From Gordonia polyisoprenivorans (lineage in GTDB: Bacteria; Actinomycetota; Actinomycetes; Mycobacteriales; Mycobacteriaceae), in the NCBI RefSeq assembly GCF_017654315.1, contig NZ_CP072203.1, forward strand, positions 5,704,001-5,768,000: a stretch of DNA of 64,000 nucleotides, in the 5' to 3' direction. Position numbers and translations under genes: made by a program. This document shows positions 44,525 to 52,394 of this stretch, piece after piece (within the stretch, counting starts at the first letter, position 1; each line of letters opens with the position of its first letter). Under the pieces are notes generated by a model. It was not told where the DNA came from and made no database searches. It was given only the letters and a program-made list of their open reading frames with translations.

Positions 44525-44635
44525 CCGGGTGGTACACGGCCAGGTCGTCACCCGGAGCACCCCACCGCGGAGGAGGGTTGCCGACCAGCGAGCCGGGGCT
44601 TGTCACTGGCACTCATGACCTGCACCAAGGGTGAC
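44525..44635 (-). ncRNA. SAM-IV riboswitch
   Basis: On the minus strand the leader reads GGTCATGAGTGCCAGTGAC, then AAGCCCCGGCTCGCTGG, TCGGCAACCCTCCTCCGCGG, TGGGGTGCTCCGGGTGACGA and CCTGG. This matches the SAM-IV class known in actinobacteria, with the core spanning about 44540-44620. It precedes the class V aminotransferase gene by about 50 bp. The ends given are approximate. Binding S-adenosylmethionine would be expected to turn the operon off. Confidence 0.88.
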
Positions 44636-44710
44636 CTATCACGTCCGAGGGTGTCAATTTTCACTCAGCGTGGGCGAAATCCCGGCGCCGTCCGGCGCTA
44701 GGTTGGTCGG

Positions 44711-45808
44711 GTGAGCGGCGAACCTGTGGGAGATGAGGGAACGGGGCCTGCCCCGTTCGTGTTGTCGCGTCCGCACGGAGCGGTTCGGGCCGAGGGCGTT
44801 GCGCGACGGTTCACCGCGGTCTCCGACGCCGCCGAGGCACTGCGATCCGGTGCGGTGGCGTCGGTGGTCGGCGCACTCCCGTTCGACCCCGCCGATCCGG
44901 CCGCGCTGTTCGCACCCGAGCGATTGCATCGGGAACAGGCGCTCGGTGGGCGCGCCCCCCTCCGTCATTCACTGACCCACTTCGTCGAGATCCCCAACGC
45001 CGCCACACATCGGGAGCGGGTGCGCCGGGCGGTGGCCGCCATCGATGCCGGCGACCTCGACAAGGTGGTGCTCGCGAGAACCGTTGGTGCGGTGCTTGAT
45101 TCACCGGTCGAGATCGGCGAGCTCCTCGAGGCGCTGGCGCACGGCAATTCCGAACGCAATGCGTTCGTGGTCGACACCGGCCACTCGTGGCTGCTCGGCG
45201 CGAGCCCGGAGTTGTTGCTGCACAAGAGCGGCCGCGAGGTCACCTGTCATCCGTATGCCGGTTCGGCTCCTCGCTCGTCGGACCCGGAAGCCGATCGCGA
45301 AGCCCGGGAGAAACTCGCCGCGTCGGACAAGGATCATCGCGAGCACGCGTTTGTCGTCGAGCATCTGCGTGAACGGTTGGCGCCGATCAGCGACGAACTC
45401 TCTGTCGCGACCCGACCTCAGTTGCTTTCCACCGGCGAGATGTGGCATCTGGCCACACCGATTCGCGCCCGGCTCACCGATCCGGATGTCGGCGCGCTCG
45501 ACCTGGCCCTCGCCCTGAGCCCCACCCCCGCGGTGTGCGGAACACCGACCGACGCTGCGGCACAGTTCATCCGGGATCACGAGGAACCCCGTGGACTCTA
45601 CGCCGGCGCCGTCGGCTGGGCCGACGCACACGGCGACGGCGAGTGGATGGTCACCATCCGTTGCCTCGAACTCGACGCCGACCGACAAACCTTTCGCACG
45701 TGGGCCGGCGGCGGCATCGTCGCCGACTCCGATCCCGAAGCCGAACTCGCCGAGACCACCGACAAACTGCTGACGGTATTGCGGGCGTTGGGAATCGACA
45801 ACCGCTGA
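44711..45808 (+). CDS. entC: Isochorismate synthase
   Basis: The enzyme isomerises chorismate to isochorismate for menaquinone or for a catecholate or salicylate siderophore. The 365-residue protein has the chorismate-binding core: DLDKVVLARTVGAVLD, LLGASPELLL, the HPYAGSAPRS turn, SDKDHREHAFVVEHLRE with catalytic residues, ALSPTPAVCGTPTDAA and the YAGAVGW metal-site region. The GTG start at 44711 lies 6 nt after a TAGGTT -10-like box, so the mRNA may be leaderless. The siderophore transport operon 6 kb away makes a siderophore role attractive, but menaquinone synthesis is equally possible. Confidence 0.9.
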   Translation: MSGEPVGDEGTGPAPFVLSRPHGAVRAEGVARRFTAVSDAAEALRSGAVASVVGALPFDPADPAALFAPERLHREQALGGRAPLRHSLTHFVEIPNAATHRERVRRAVAAIDAGDLDKVVLARTVGAVLDSPVEIGELLEALAHGNSERNAFVVDTGHSWLLGASPELLLHKSGREVTCHPYAGSAPRSSDPEADREAREKLAASDKDHREHAFVVEHLRERLAPISDELSVATRPQLLSTGEMWHLATPIRARLTDPDVGALDLALALSPTPAVCGTPTDAAAQFIRDHEEPRGLYAGAVGWADAHGDGEWMVTIRCLELDADRQTFRTWAGGGIVADSDPEAELAETTDKLLTVLRALGIDNR

Positions 45809-45855
45809 TCAGCAGGCCTCCTCCCCCGGCGGTCGAGGCTTGCTCGAGTAACCTT

Positions 45856-46140
45856 CCCCATCGGTGGCCCAGGCGCACCCCCGTACCTGGACATACCCGC
45901 CCCATCGACGATCCAGGCCCCCGCACTCGAGCAGCCCTCCCCATCGACGGTTCCATGCGCACCACCCCCGTACCCGAGCAACCCCTCCCCATCGATGATC
46001 CAGGCGCACAACCCCGTACTCGAGCATCCCCTCCCCATCGACGGTCCATACGCACCACCCCCGTACCCGAGCATCCCCTCCCCATCGATGATCCATACGC
46101 ACAACCCCCCGTACCCGAGTCATCCCCTCCCCATCGATGG
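45856..46140. repeat. Minisatellite of seven ~47-bp units
   Basis: CCCCATCG recurs at 45856, 45900, 45939, 45987, 46033, 46080 and 46129 (spacings 44, 39, 48, 46, 47 and 49), each followed by a degenerate GATGATCCAGGCGCACA..CCCGTACCCGAGCA body. The last units alternate ACGGTCCATACGCACCA and ATGATCCATACGCACAA. It fills the gap after entC, and no gene is supported in it. It then runs into a copy of the GGTCGAGGTGC palindrome at 46137. Confidence 0.9.
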
Positions 46141-46179
46141 TCGAGGTGCACGGCGCCCCAGGCGCCGGGCCTCGAGACC
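46137..46179. repeat. TGGTCGAGGTGC/GCCTCGAGACC palindrome, upstream copy
   Basis: TGGTCGAGGTGC is followed by CACGGCGCCCCAGGCGCCG and ends GGCCTCGAGACC. The arms GGTCxxGAGG and CCTCGAGACC form an imperfect hairpin with an inner GGCGCC pairing. Related copies lie downstream of the HNH gene (47754-48005). Confidence 0.75.
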
Positions 46180-46307
46180 CGGCGAGATGACAGGTATCGC
46201 AACCACATCCATCGACTACAGCAAAAACCGCGCCCCTACCACACCCCGCCGACAGAAAAGCATCGCCGAAACACGTTGTCCACAAGCAGAATTGACCAAA
46301 ATACCCC

Positions 46308-46336
46308 TTGCATCGAACACCCTGGCGAGGTACACT
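46308..46336 (+). promoter_or_regulatory. Sigma70-type promoter of the DUF222/HNH gene
   Basis: A -35-like TTGCAT (46308-46313) and a -10-like TACACT (46331-46336) are separated by exactly 17 bp. They lie 37 bp upstream of the ATG at 46374. This is the clearest conventional promoter in the window. Confidence 0.6.
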
Positions 46337-46373
46337 GGACCCATCACACCGATCAGCCACCGAGGAGGGGCCC

Positions 46374-47663
46374 ATGATCGAATCCACTACAGTCCTTGAC
46401 GCGCAAACCGTTGACGCCGAAGCAATCTTCGCCACCATCGTCACCCAACTCAGCGACCTGCAATGGAATCCCGACATGACCGGACCCCAAGCCTTCGGCG
46501 CCATGAAACAAGTCCTACTGTTGCGCAATCTGGTCGATCACCACGCCACGTCGCTCACCGGCGAACTGGATCGGTTAGAGGTGGCCGACCACAAAACCAC
46601 CCGACTTCGAGAATTGTTGATCAGCATGGGCTTCGCGCCCTCGGTCGCAGGTCGATATGTGCGGATCTCGGCCACCACCGATGTGGAACTCTTGCTCGCG
46701 CATGCCGCTGACGGCTCCATCTCGTCGGAGCACACCGACGCCATCGTCCGCGGGCTGGGCCACATCGACACCCGCTCCCCCGAACCTTTGGACACCGTCC
46801 AACGGTGTGAATACCTGCGGAAACTGCTGTCGCACTGCTTCGCCGGATTCACCCCCGCCGAGATCAACCTCTACGCGCGGCAACTCGGAAACGAATTGGC
46901 GGCCGACACACCGGGCGGGTTACCTGCCGCCGAGGACAAGAACATCAACTCCTACACCGACCGCATCACCGACGACGGCCGGCTGGAGATCTCAGCGAAC
47001 CTCGACATCATCGCCGGCGAGAAAACCCGCACCCTGATGGAAACCCTGTCGGCGCCCAAGCCTCAACCTGATGGGTCCCCCGATCCGCGCACGCCTGAGC
47101 AGATCTGCGCCGCCGCGTTCGAAACGATCGTGGAGTTGGCGGCACAAGGACTAGCGGACACCACCTTCTCGGCGAAACCGACCAACGGGTTGTTGTGGAC
47201 GTGGTCGGCGGACAACCCCGGGCTCGGCGGGGACCTGCAGAACATGGGTCCGATCACCGAAGCCACCGCAAAAATGCTGTCGTGTGACACCACGATCACC
47301 AAGATCATTCTCAATTCCGACGGTGTACCCCTCGACGTCGGACTCAAAGAGCGCTTGTTCACCCCTGGCCAACGCAAAGCGTTGGTGGTGCGGGATCGTG
47401 GTTGTATCAAATGCGGTGCCCACGCCGGACGCTGCCAGGGACACCACGTGCGGCACTGGGCCGATGGTGGTCCCACCGACCTGGACAACGGATGCCTCCT
47501 GTGCACCAGCTGTCATGACGATGTCCACCACCACGGCTGGGACATCATCATGGGCTTCGACCGACACCCCTGGCTGATCCCACCCGCCAGCATCGACCCG
47601 CAACGACGACCAGTGCCGTCGTATCACCGACGCACTATGCGACTCGACGACGCCGCAGCCTGA
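46374..47663 (+). CDS. DUF222 (13E12 repeat-like) protein with C-terminal HNH endonuclease
   Basis: This 429-residue protein has an N-terminal DUF222 region (about 1-320), as in the multicopy 13E12-repeat proteins of mycobacteria, and a C-terminal HNH nuclease domain. In the latter, RDRGCIKCG and CLLCTSCHDDVHHHGWD hold the zinc cysteines, and the HHVRHWADGGPTDLDN stretch is the H-N-H active site. A GAGGAG ribosome site precedes ATG 46374. Such genes are present in many copies in actinobacteria and behave like selfish or domesticated mobile elements, but no target site or transposase is visible. Palindromic repeats flank it on both sides (46137 and 47754-48005). Function unproven. Confidence 0.85.
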   Translation: MIESTTVLDAQTVDAEAIFATIVTQLSDLQWNPDMTGPQAFGAMKQVLLLRNLVDHHATSLTGELDRLEVADHKTTRLRELLISMGFAPSVAGRYVRISATTDVELLLAHAADGSISSEHTDAIVRGLGHIDTRSPEPLDTVQRCEYLRKLLSHCFAGFTPAEINLYARQLGNELAADTPGGLPAAEDKNINSYTDRITDDGRLEISANLDIIAGEKTRTLMETLSAPKPQPDGSPDPRTPEQICAAAFETIVELAAQGLADTTFSAKPTNGLLWTWSADNPGLGGDLQNMGPITEATAKMLSCDTTITKIILNSDGVPLDVGLKERLFTPGQRKALVVRDRGCIKCGAHAGRCQGHHVRHWADGGPTDLDNGCLLCTSCHDDVHHHGWDIIMGFDRHPWLIPPASIDPQRRPVPSYHRRTMRLDDAAA

Positions 47664-47753
47664 CCTACCCTGCCCCACTACCTGATTTCCCGCACCCGGC
47701 ATCGCCGGGACCGCATCTGTTGTTTGAGAACTCCATAGAGAAATCACCACCCG

Positions 47754-48005
47754 ATGGTCGAGGTGTCGTGCCCGTGGCCCGGAAGCCTTTCGACACAAGG
47801 GGTCTCGAGGCTCGTCGCTAGCGCTCCTCGGCACCTCGACCACCGGGATGGGAACGGTCCCCCCGATGGTCGAGGTGCGAGCCGCGTGCGGCGAGCCTCG
47901 AGACCACCTGCAGCAGAGCTAGAACCGAACCACCATGGACCAGAAGCCGCTCAGCACAACAGTTCTCGAGGCTCGTCGCTGGCGCTCCTCGACACCTCGA
48001 CCACC
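47754..48005. repeat. Downstream cluster of GGTCGAGGTGC/CTCGAGGC palindromes
   Basis: Three related imperfect palindromes occur in order: 47754-47864 (TGGTCGAGGTG to CACCTCGACCACCGGG), 47872-47915 (TGGTCGAGGTGCGAGCCGCG to GCCTCGAGACCACC) and 47960-48005 (TCTCGAGGCTCGTCGCTGGC to CACCTCGACCACCGG). The CTCGAGGCTCGTCGCTxGCG and CTCCTCGxCACCTCGACCAC words are shared by the first and third. They fill the 445-bp gap after the HNH gene, and no gene is evident. Confidence 0.78.
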
Positions 48006-48108
48006 GGATGGGCGCCTTCCCCCGCTGGTCGACATTCGTCGTCAGAGGTGTAATGCTCCGGGCGCCCGTCCACCCGCGCCACGGGGAGCGCGTCGGCGGC
48101 TCGGCGAA

Positions 48109-48954
48109 TCAGTGTCGACGGTTTTTCTCGTCGTCGGCCAGCGCTCGACGAAGCTGGTCCGCCATATCCGGTCGGAACCTCGACATCTGCATCGCCGCGA
48201 TCGCCTGCGCTCCGACTGTCGTCACGCCGAGTTCCGACACCAGTCGCCGGATTGCGTCCTCCTCGGATTCCGCACATTGCATGAGCGAGAGAACATCTGC
48301 CGAACGATCGAGCGCTGTCACCCAGGCACGCAACACCTCTGATCGTTCCTGCCTCTCGACCCCAGGATCCGGTCGTGCCCGGCGCCCGCGTGGTGAAGGC
48401 GCTTCGACGACCGGTCCATCCCACTCGAAGAGTCCGTCCGGGAGCGAGGCATGCTCGGTGAGCTCGACTTCCGACGATCCCGAACCGCCGGACATCGAAA
48501 GCCGCACGATCACCCCGGTCGACCCGTCGATGGAAATCTCACCGTTCTTCCCAGAGCGGTCCCCCAGCACCACCGCCCAGGCGCGACGGTCACCGACATC
48601 CAATGCTCGTGGCTCGTCGCGAACGACGACGTCACGACTCATACTGTGCAGCAATGAGTTCTGACCGAGCAGCTGCAACGGGCTGACCCCGCGACCGAGT
48701 ATCGGCAACCTGATGTCGCCGTCCAGCAGCGTCATGTGGCCATCAATGCGCACCAGCGATCTGTCGCGACCGCTGAGATACACCGGCTCACCATCGATCT
48801 CGATACGCCACCGATTGGTCGGAGCGTGCCAGAACCGATAGGACTCGTCGAGTTCGGTTCCGCGATCCGAGCCAAGAGATCTGAGGACACCCGAGACCGT
48901 CACCGAGCCGGACGCCGCATTGCGCCCGACCAGTTCCACCCACGACACCCCCAC
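48109..48954 (-). CDS. Conserved hypothetical protein (281 aa)
   Basis: I do not recognise this gene. The N-terminal two-thirds is beta-rich, with FWHAPTNRWRIEIDGEPVYL and RRAWAVVLGDRSGKNGEI segments of a lipoprotein-carrier-like fold, but there is no signal peptide, so it would be cytoplasmic. A proline/arginine-rich linker follows, then a C-terminal helical segment (EEDAIRRLVSELGV to AIAAMQMSRFRPD) that recalls the coiled-coil tower region of DNA gyrase A, where a similar IRRLxxELG is followed by LxMxLxRL. The tower resemblance may be chance. It lies 6 bp from the metZ stop, on the same strand, so it may be transcribed with metZ. No catalytic motif was seen. Confidence 0.65.
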   Translation of the reverse strand: MGVSWVELVGRNAASGSVTVSGVLRSLGSDRGTELDESYRFWHAPTNRWRIEIDGEPVYLSGRDRSLVRIDGHMTLLDGDIRLPILGRGVSPLQLLGQNSLLHSMSRDVVVRDEPRALDVGDRRAWAVVLGDRSGKNGEISIDGSTGVIVRLSMSGGSGSSEVELTEHASLPDGLFEWDGPVVEAPSPRGRRARPDPGVERQERSEVLRAWVTALDRSADVLSLMQCAESEEDAIRRLVSELGVTTVGAQAIAAMQMSRFRPDMADQLRRALADDEKNRRH

Positions 48955-48960
48955 GCCGAG

Positions 48961-50160
48961 CTACCCCAGCGCCTGATCCAGATCCGTCAGCAGGTCATCG
49001 ATCCCCTCGAGCCCCACCGAGAGCCGAACGACGGAGTCGCTCAACCCGATTGCGGCGCGCCCATCCGGCCCCATGGCCCGATGTGTGGTGGTCGCCGGAT
49101 GCGTGATCAGCGACTTGGAGTCACCGAGGTTGTTCGAGATGTCGATGACGCGCAGCGCGTTGAGGACCTCGAAGGCACGCTTCTTGCCGTCGATGCCGTC
49201 GCGATCGTTGAGTTCGAAGGTCACCACCGTGCCACCGCCGGACATCTGCGCGGTCGCCAGCTCGTACTGCGGGTGCGAGGTGAGGAACGGGTACTTGGTC
49301 CACCGCACGCGCGGGTCGGCGTCCAGGAACTCCGCGATCCGCAGCGCCGAGGCCACCGAGGCGTCGACGCGCAGCTTCAGCGTCTCGAGTCCCTTGAGGA
49401 GGGTCCACGCGTTGAACGGCGAGAGCGCAGGTCCGGTGTGGCGCATCAGGGTCTGCACCGGCCCGTCGATGTACTCCTTGGTACCGAGCACAGCGCCGCC
49501 CATCACCCGCCCCTGGCCGTCGATGTGCTTGGTGCCGGAGTAGACGATGACATCGGCCCCCAGGTCCAGCCCCTGCTGCAGTAGCGGGGTGGCGAACACG
49601 TTGTCCAGCACCACCTTTGCTCCTGCAGCGTGCGCGAGCTCGGAGACCTTCGCAACGTCGACGAGGCTCTGCATCGGATTCGACGGGGTCTCGAAGAACA
49701 CCGCATCGGCTGGCGTCGACAACGCCTGCTCCCACTGCTCGAGGTCTTCACCGTCGACGAAGTCGGTGTGCACTCCCCACCGGGGCAAGATCTCGTTGGC
49801 GACGACGAAGCACGAACCGAACAGACTGCGTGCGGCGACCAATCGGTCGCCGGCCTTCAGCAGCGCACCCAACGACACGAAGACTGCGGCCATCCCGCTG
49901 GCGGTGGCGAAACACGCCTCGGCACCCTCGATCAGCCGCAGCCGCTCCTGGAACATCTCGACGGTCGGATTGCCGTACCGCGAGTAGACGAAGCGCTCGT
50001 CCTCACCGGTGAACGCACGCTCGGCGGCCTCGGCCGAGTCGTAGACATAACCACTCGTCAGATACAGCGCCTCGGAAGTCTCGAAGAAACCCGACCGATC
50101 GAGCCCGCCCCGGACCGAGAGTGTCTCGGCCGAAACCCCCTCCGGCAGACCTCGGCTCAC
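48961..50160 (-). CDS. metZ: O-succinylhomoserine sulfhydrylase MetZ
   Basis: MetZ makes homocysteine from O-succinylhomoserine and sulfide in methionine synthesis. The 399-residue PLP enzyme has YSRYGNPTVEMF, the cofactor lysine in IVYSGTKHIDGQGRVMGG, and the KSLITHPATTTHR end motif. GTG 50160 overlaps the rhodanese stop (GTGA), giving coupling; this matches Rv0391-Rv0390. The upstream rhodanese could deliver sulfur. Confidence 0.93.
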   Translation of the reverse strand: MSRGLPEGVSAETLSVRGGLDRSGFFETSEALYLTSGYVYDSAEAAERAFTGEDERFVYSRYGNPTVEMFQERLRLIEGAEACFATASGMAAVFVSLGALLKAGDRLVAARSLFGSCFVVANEILPRWGVHTDFVDGEDLEQWEQALSTPADAVFFETPSNPMQSLVDVAKVSELAHAAGAKVVLDNVFATPLLQQGLDLGADVIVYSGTKHIDGQGRVMGGAVLGTKEYIDGPVQTLMRHTGPALSPFNAWTLLKGLETLKLRVDASVASALRIAEFLDADPRVRWTKYPFLTSHPQYELATAQMSGGGTVVTFELNDRDGIDGKKRAFEVLNALRVIDISNNLGDSKSLITHPATTTHRAMGPDGRAAIGLSDSVVRLSVGLEGIDDLLTDLDQALG

Positions 50161-50570
50161 GACTGCCTCCACGGAAGGTCGAGGGCACGCCAACCCTTGG
50201 AACCACGGTGATCGAATTCGTCGAGCGGCCCCTCGAAGCCGTCGACGACGTTGTACGCCTTGGCGACACCGTCGGCGGTGGCCGCCTCGGCGGCACCGAT
50301 CGAGCGATGCCCGGAGCGGCAGAGGAAGATCACCTCGTCGTCGTCGGCGATTCCCGCGTCACGCAACTCGGCGATGAATCCCTCGTTCGGGCTGCCGTGG
50401 GGAAAGGTGTTCCACTCGATGAAAAGCGGTTGCTTGCCAAGGATTTCGAGGTCAGGAACGCCGACGAATGACCATTCGGCGCGAGTGCGACAGTCGACGA
50501 GTTTGGCCTTGGGGTTCTGCTCGAGCTTCTCCCACGCCTGCGTAGGAGTCAGATCTCCGGCATACGTCAT
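50157..50570 (-). CDS. Rhodanese-like sulfurtransferase (Rv0390 type)
   Basis: This 137-residue single-domain rhodanese has an intact active-site loop CRSGHRS with Cys84, preceded by VIFLCRSG and the VDCRTRAEW substrate-side motif. It would transfer a sulfane sulfur through a cysteine persulfide. ATG 50570 overlaps the stop of the next gene upstream; the long open frame further out is excluded. Coupling to metZ suggests it supplies sulfide or persulfide to methionine synthesis, a reasonable inference. It contrasts with the cysteine-less rhodanese-like protein at 21859. Confidence 0.9.
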   Translation of the reverse strand: MTYAGDLTPTQAWEKLEQNPKAKLVDCRTRAEWSFVGVPDLEILGKQPLFIEWNTFPHGSPNEGFIAELRDAGIADDDEVIFLCRSGHRSIGAAEAATADGVAKAYNVVDGFEGPLDEFDHRGSKGWRALDLPWRQS

Positions 50571-51061
50571 GGCTTGCACACCTTCCAGTTCCCGTCTTCC
50601 CGAATCGCGGCAACCTTGGTCGTCTGCGTCTGGTCGGATTTCTTGTCGAAGTGCCAATGTACCGTCGCGGTCGCCCGGTCACCGGACACCGTCACGTCGC
50701 TGATCGTCGGAATCACGATCCGCCCGTTGGTCTCCAGTGATTGCCGGTTCTGCGTCGCGAACTCAGGCTGCGTCGGAAACCCTGCCGAGTTCAGGTCGGC
50801 ACCACAGGTGTGCTCACGAAAAGCCGTGTAGTCGACGTTGTTGCGCGCGGTGTAGAGATCGTTGATCGCGTACTGCACCTTCGCCGAGTCACTCGCTCGG
50901 TCCTCCGCCGGACGGAACACGTACGAGAGCGCGATACCGCCGGCCGCGAGAACAACGACCACGAGGGCCACCCAGAACGGCCACGCGTTGCGCCATGACG
51001 GGGTGACCGGCTCGTCGGGGACGACATCCGCCTCGGCCCGCTTGGCTGCGCGTTTTGCCAT
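50567..51061 (-). CDS. Single-pass membrane protein with DUF4878-like domain
   Basis: This 164-residue protein has a basic cytoplasmic N-terminus, one transmembrane helix at about residues 27-49, and an extracytoplasmic domain (VQYAINDLYTARNNVDYTAF to REDGNWKVCKP) whose HWHFDKK and WKVC ends resemble the DUF4878/NTF2-like fold of mycobacterial membrane proteins. It is the first gene of a coupled three-gene set with the rhodanese and metZ genes. Function unknown. Confidence 0.75.
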   Translation of the reverse strand: MAKRAAKRAEADVVPDEPVTPSWRNAWPFWVALVVVVLAAGGIALSYVFRPAEDRASDSAKVQYAINDLYTARNNVDYTAFREHTCGADLNSAGFPTQPEFATQNRQSLETNGRIVIPTISDVTVSGDRATATVHWHFDKKSDQTQTTKVAAIREDGNWKVCKP

Positions 51062-51135
51062 GTCGGCGAGTGTATCGACGCAATCGCGACACGAAGTGGG
51101 CGCCCTCGGCCGGCCGTGCCGCCGGTCACACGTGG

Positions 51136-51154
51136 TTAAGTGAGGCTATCCAAG
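51136..51154 (+). promoter_or_regulatory. IdeR-like iron box upstream of siderophore-binding protein
   Basis: TTAAGTGAGGCTATCCAAG matches the IdeR consensus TTAGGTTAGGCTAACCTAA at 14 of 19 positions by eye, with the AGGCTA centre intact. It lies 28 bp before ATG 51182, where a bound repressor would block transcription. Inferred from position and sequence. Confidence 0.72.
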
Positions 51155-51181
51155 GATGCAGAATCCGACGAAGGAGACATC

Positions 51182-52237
51182 ATGGTGCCCACCCGACCGG
51201 CCCGATTCGCTCGCCGACATCGAGGCCGACGCTCCGGCGTCGCGATCGCCGGGCTGGCACTCAGCGCGGCGGTGGCGCTGGCGGGCTGTAGCGCTCCCGC
51301 CGAGGATTCCGCGGCGTCGAGTGCACCTGCGCCCGAGGCCGGAGCGCTGCCGGTCACCATCGAGCACAACTACGGCTCGACCACCATCTCCACTCCGGTG
51401 ACCCGCGTCGCCGCGATGGGGGTGGGCGACGGCGACACCCTGCTCGCGCTCGGCTTCCAGCCGGTCGCCATGGCCCCGTTCGGTACGCCGGCGAAGGTCC
51501 GGACCCCATGGACGGAGAAGCTGCTCGGCTCCAACGAGCCGGTGTCGCTACCCGAGGCCTCACAGCAATTCGGCAACGAGATCGCCAAGGCGCTGTCCAC
51601 GAATCCCGATCTGATCACCGCCGTCGGCGCCGCGCCCACCAAGGAGCAGTACGACAAGCTCGCCGCCGCGGTCCCTACCATCACCCGGCCCGCGAACTAC
51701 CCGGATTGGCAGGTGCCGTGGGACGTGCAGGCCACCGAGATCGGGCGGGCCGTCGGCCTCCCACGCAAGGCCACCGAGACGATCAACGCGACCAAGAAGC
51801 ACGTCGCCGACCTGGCCGCAGCGCATCCGCAGCTCAAGGGCAAAACCGCGGTCGCGGTGACCGCCTCGCCGGACGGCACCATCTCGATCTTCGGGCCCGG
51901 CGACGGCCGCGAGCAGATTCTGGAAAGCTACGGGCTGACCTTCCCCGAGGGCTTGAAGTCCGCGGTGACCAGCGGGTTCTACGGTTCGATCTCGGCAGAG
52001 AACATCGGCATGCTGAACCAGGCCGACGTCGTCGTCGTCCTCGACTGGCAGGGTGCCAACGACCAACTCCGCAAGAACGCCAACTGGACCGGCCAGCCGT
52101 TCGTCACCGGTGGTCGCACCACCTACATCAACCAGGAGGTCGGGACCGCGATGGGCGTGCCGACCGTGCTCTCCATCCCCTGGATCGCCGACCAATCGAT
52201 CGCACAGATCGCCGACGCGGCGGGCCACGCGAGCTGA
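51182..52237 (+). CDS. Iron-siderophore ABC transporter substrate-binding lipoprotein
   Basis: This 351-residue protein is a FecB/FepB-type binding protein anchored by lipid. The N-terminus is twin-arginine-rich and ends in the lipobox LAGC (residues 33-36, Cys36). The mature part has the two-lobed cluster 8 pattern: GVGDGDTLLALGF near the start, PDLITAVGAAPTKEQYDKLAA and the C-terminal WIADQSIAQIADA. ATG 51182 has AGGAG upstream. An IdeR-like box precedes it. Its permease and ATPase partners are probably the fecD-like operon at 54703, with fprA between them. Confidence 0.9.
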   Translation: MVPTRPARFARRHRGRRSGVAIAGLALSAAVALAGCSAPAEDSAASSAPAPEAGALPVTIEHNYGSTTISTPVTRVAAMGVGDGDTLLALGFQPVAMAPFGTPAKVRTPWTEKLLGSNEPVSLPEASQQFGNEIAKALSTNPDLITAVGAAPTKEQYDKLAAAVPTITRPANYPDWQVPWDVQATEIGRAVGLPRKATETINATKKHVADLAAAHPQLKGKTAVAVTASPDGTISIFGPGDGREQILESYGLTFPEGLKSAVTSGFYGSISAENIGMLNQADVVVVLDWQGANDQLRKNANWTGQPFVTGGRTTYINQEVGTAMGVPTVLSIPWIADQSIAQIADAAGHAS

Positions 52238-52394
52238 GGTCGGCACCGACGCGGGTGCGGGCAGTGTGAGGTCACCCTTACCGCAGATTTTGGGTACGGG
52301 CTGCCAGGGCCTACCGTAGAAGGGATAAGCGTCGACGTACCGCCTCGTACCGCGGGCGTCTGATCTCCGTCGAGAACCGAGGTACTGACACTCT

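Noticed and set aside
44660..44711. IdeR box upstream of entC
   Set aside because: Only a half site (TAGGTT) is visible, which is better explained as a -10 box; no AGGCTA centre.
45856..46140. CRISPR array
   Set aside because: The units are contiguous with drifting spacing and similar bodies; there are no unique spacers and no cas genes.
47664..48108. Coding sequence between the HNH gene and the unknown protein
   Set aside because: Frames there consist of the palindromic repeats; no motif or ribosome site.
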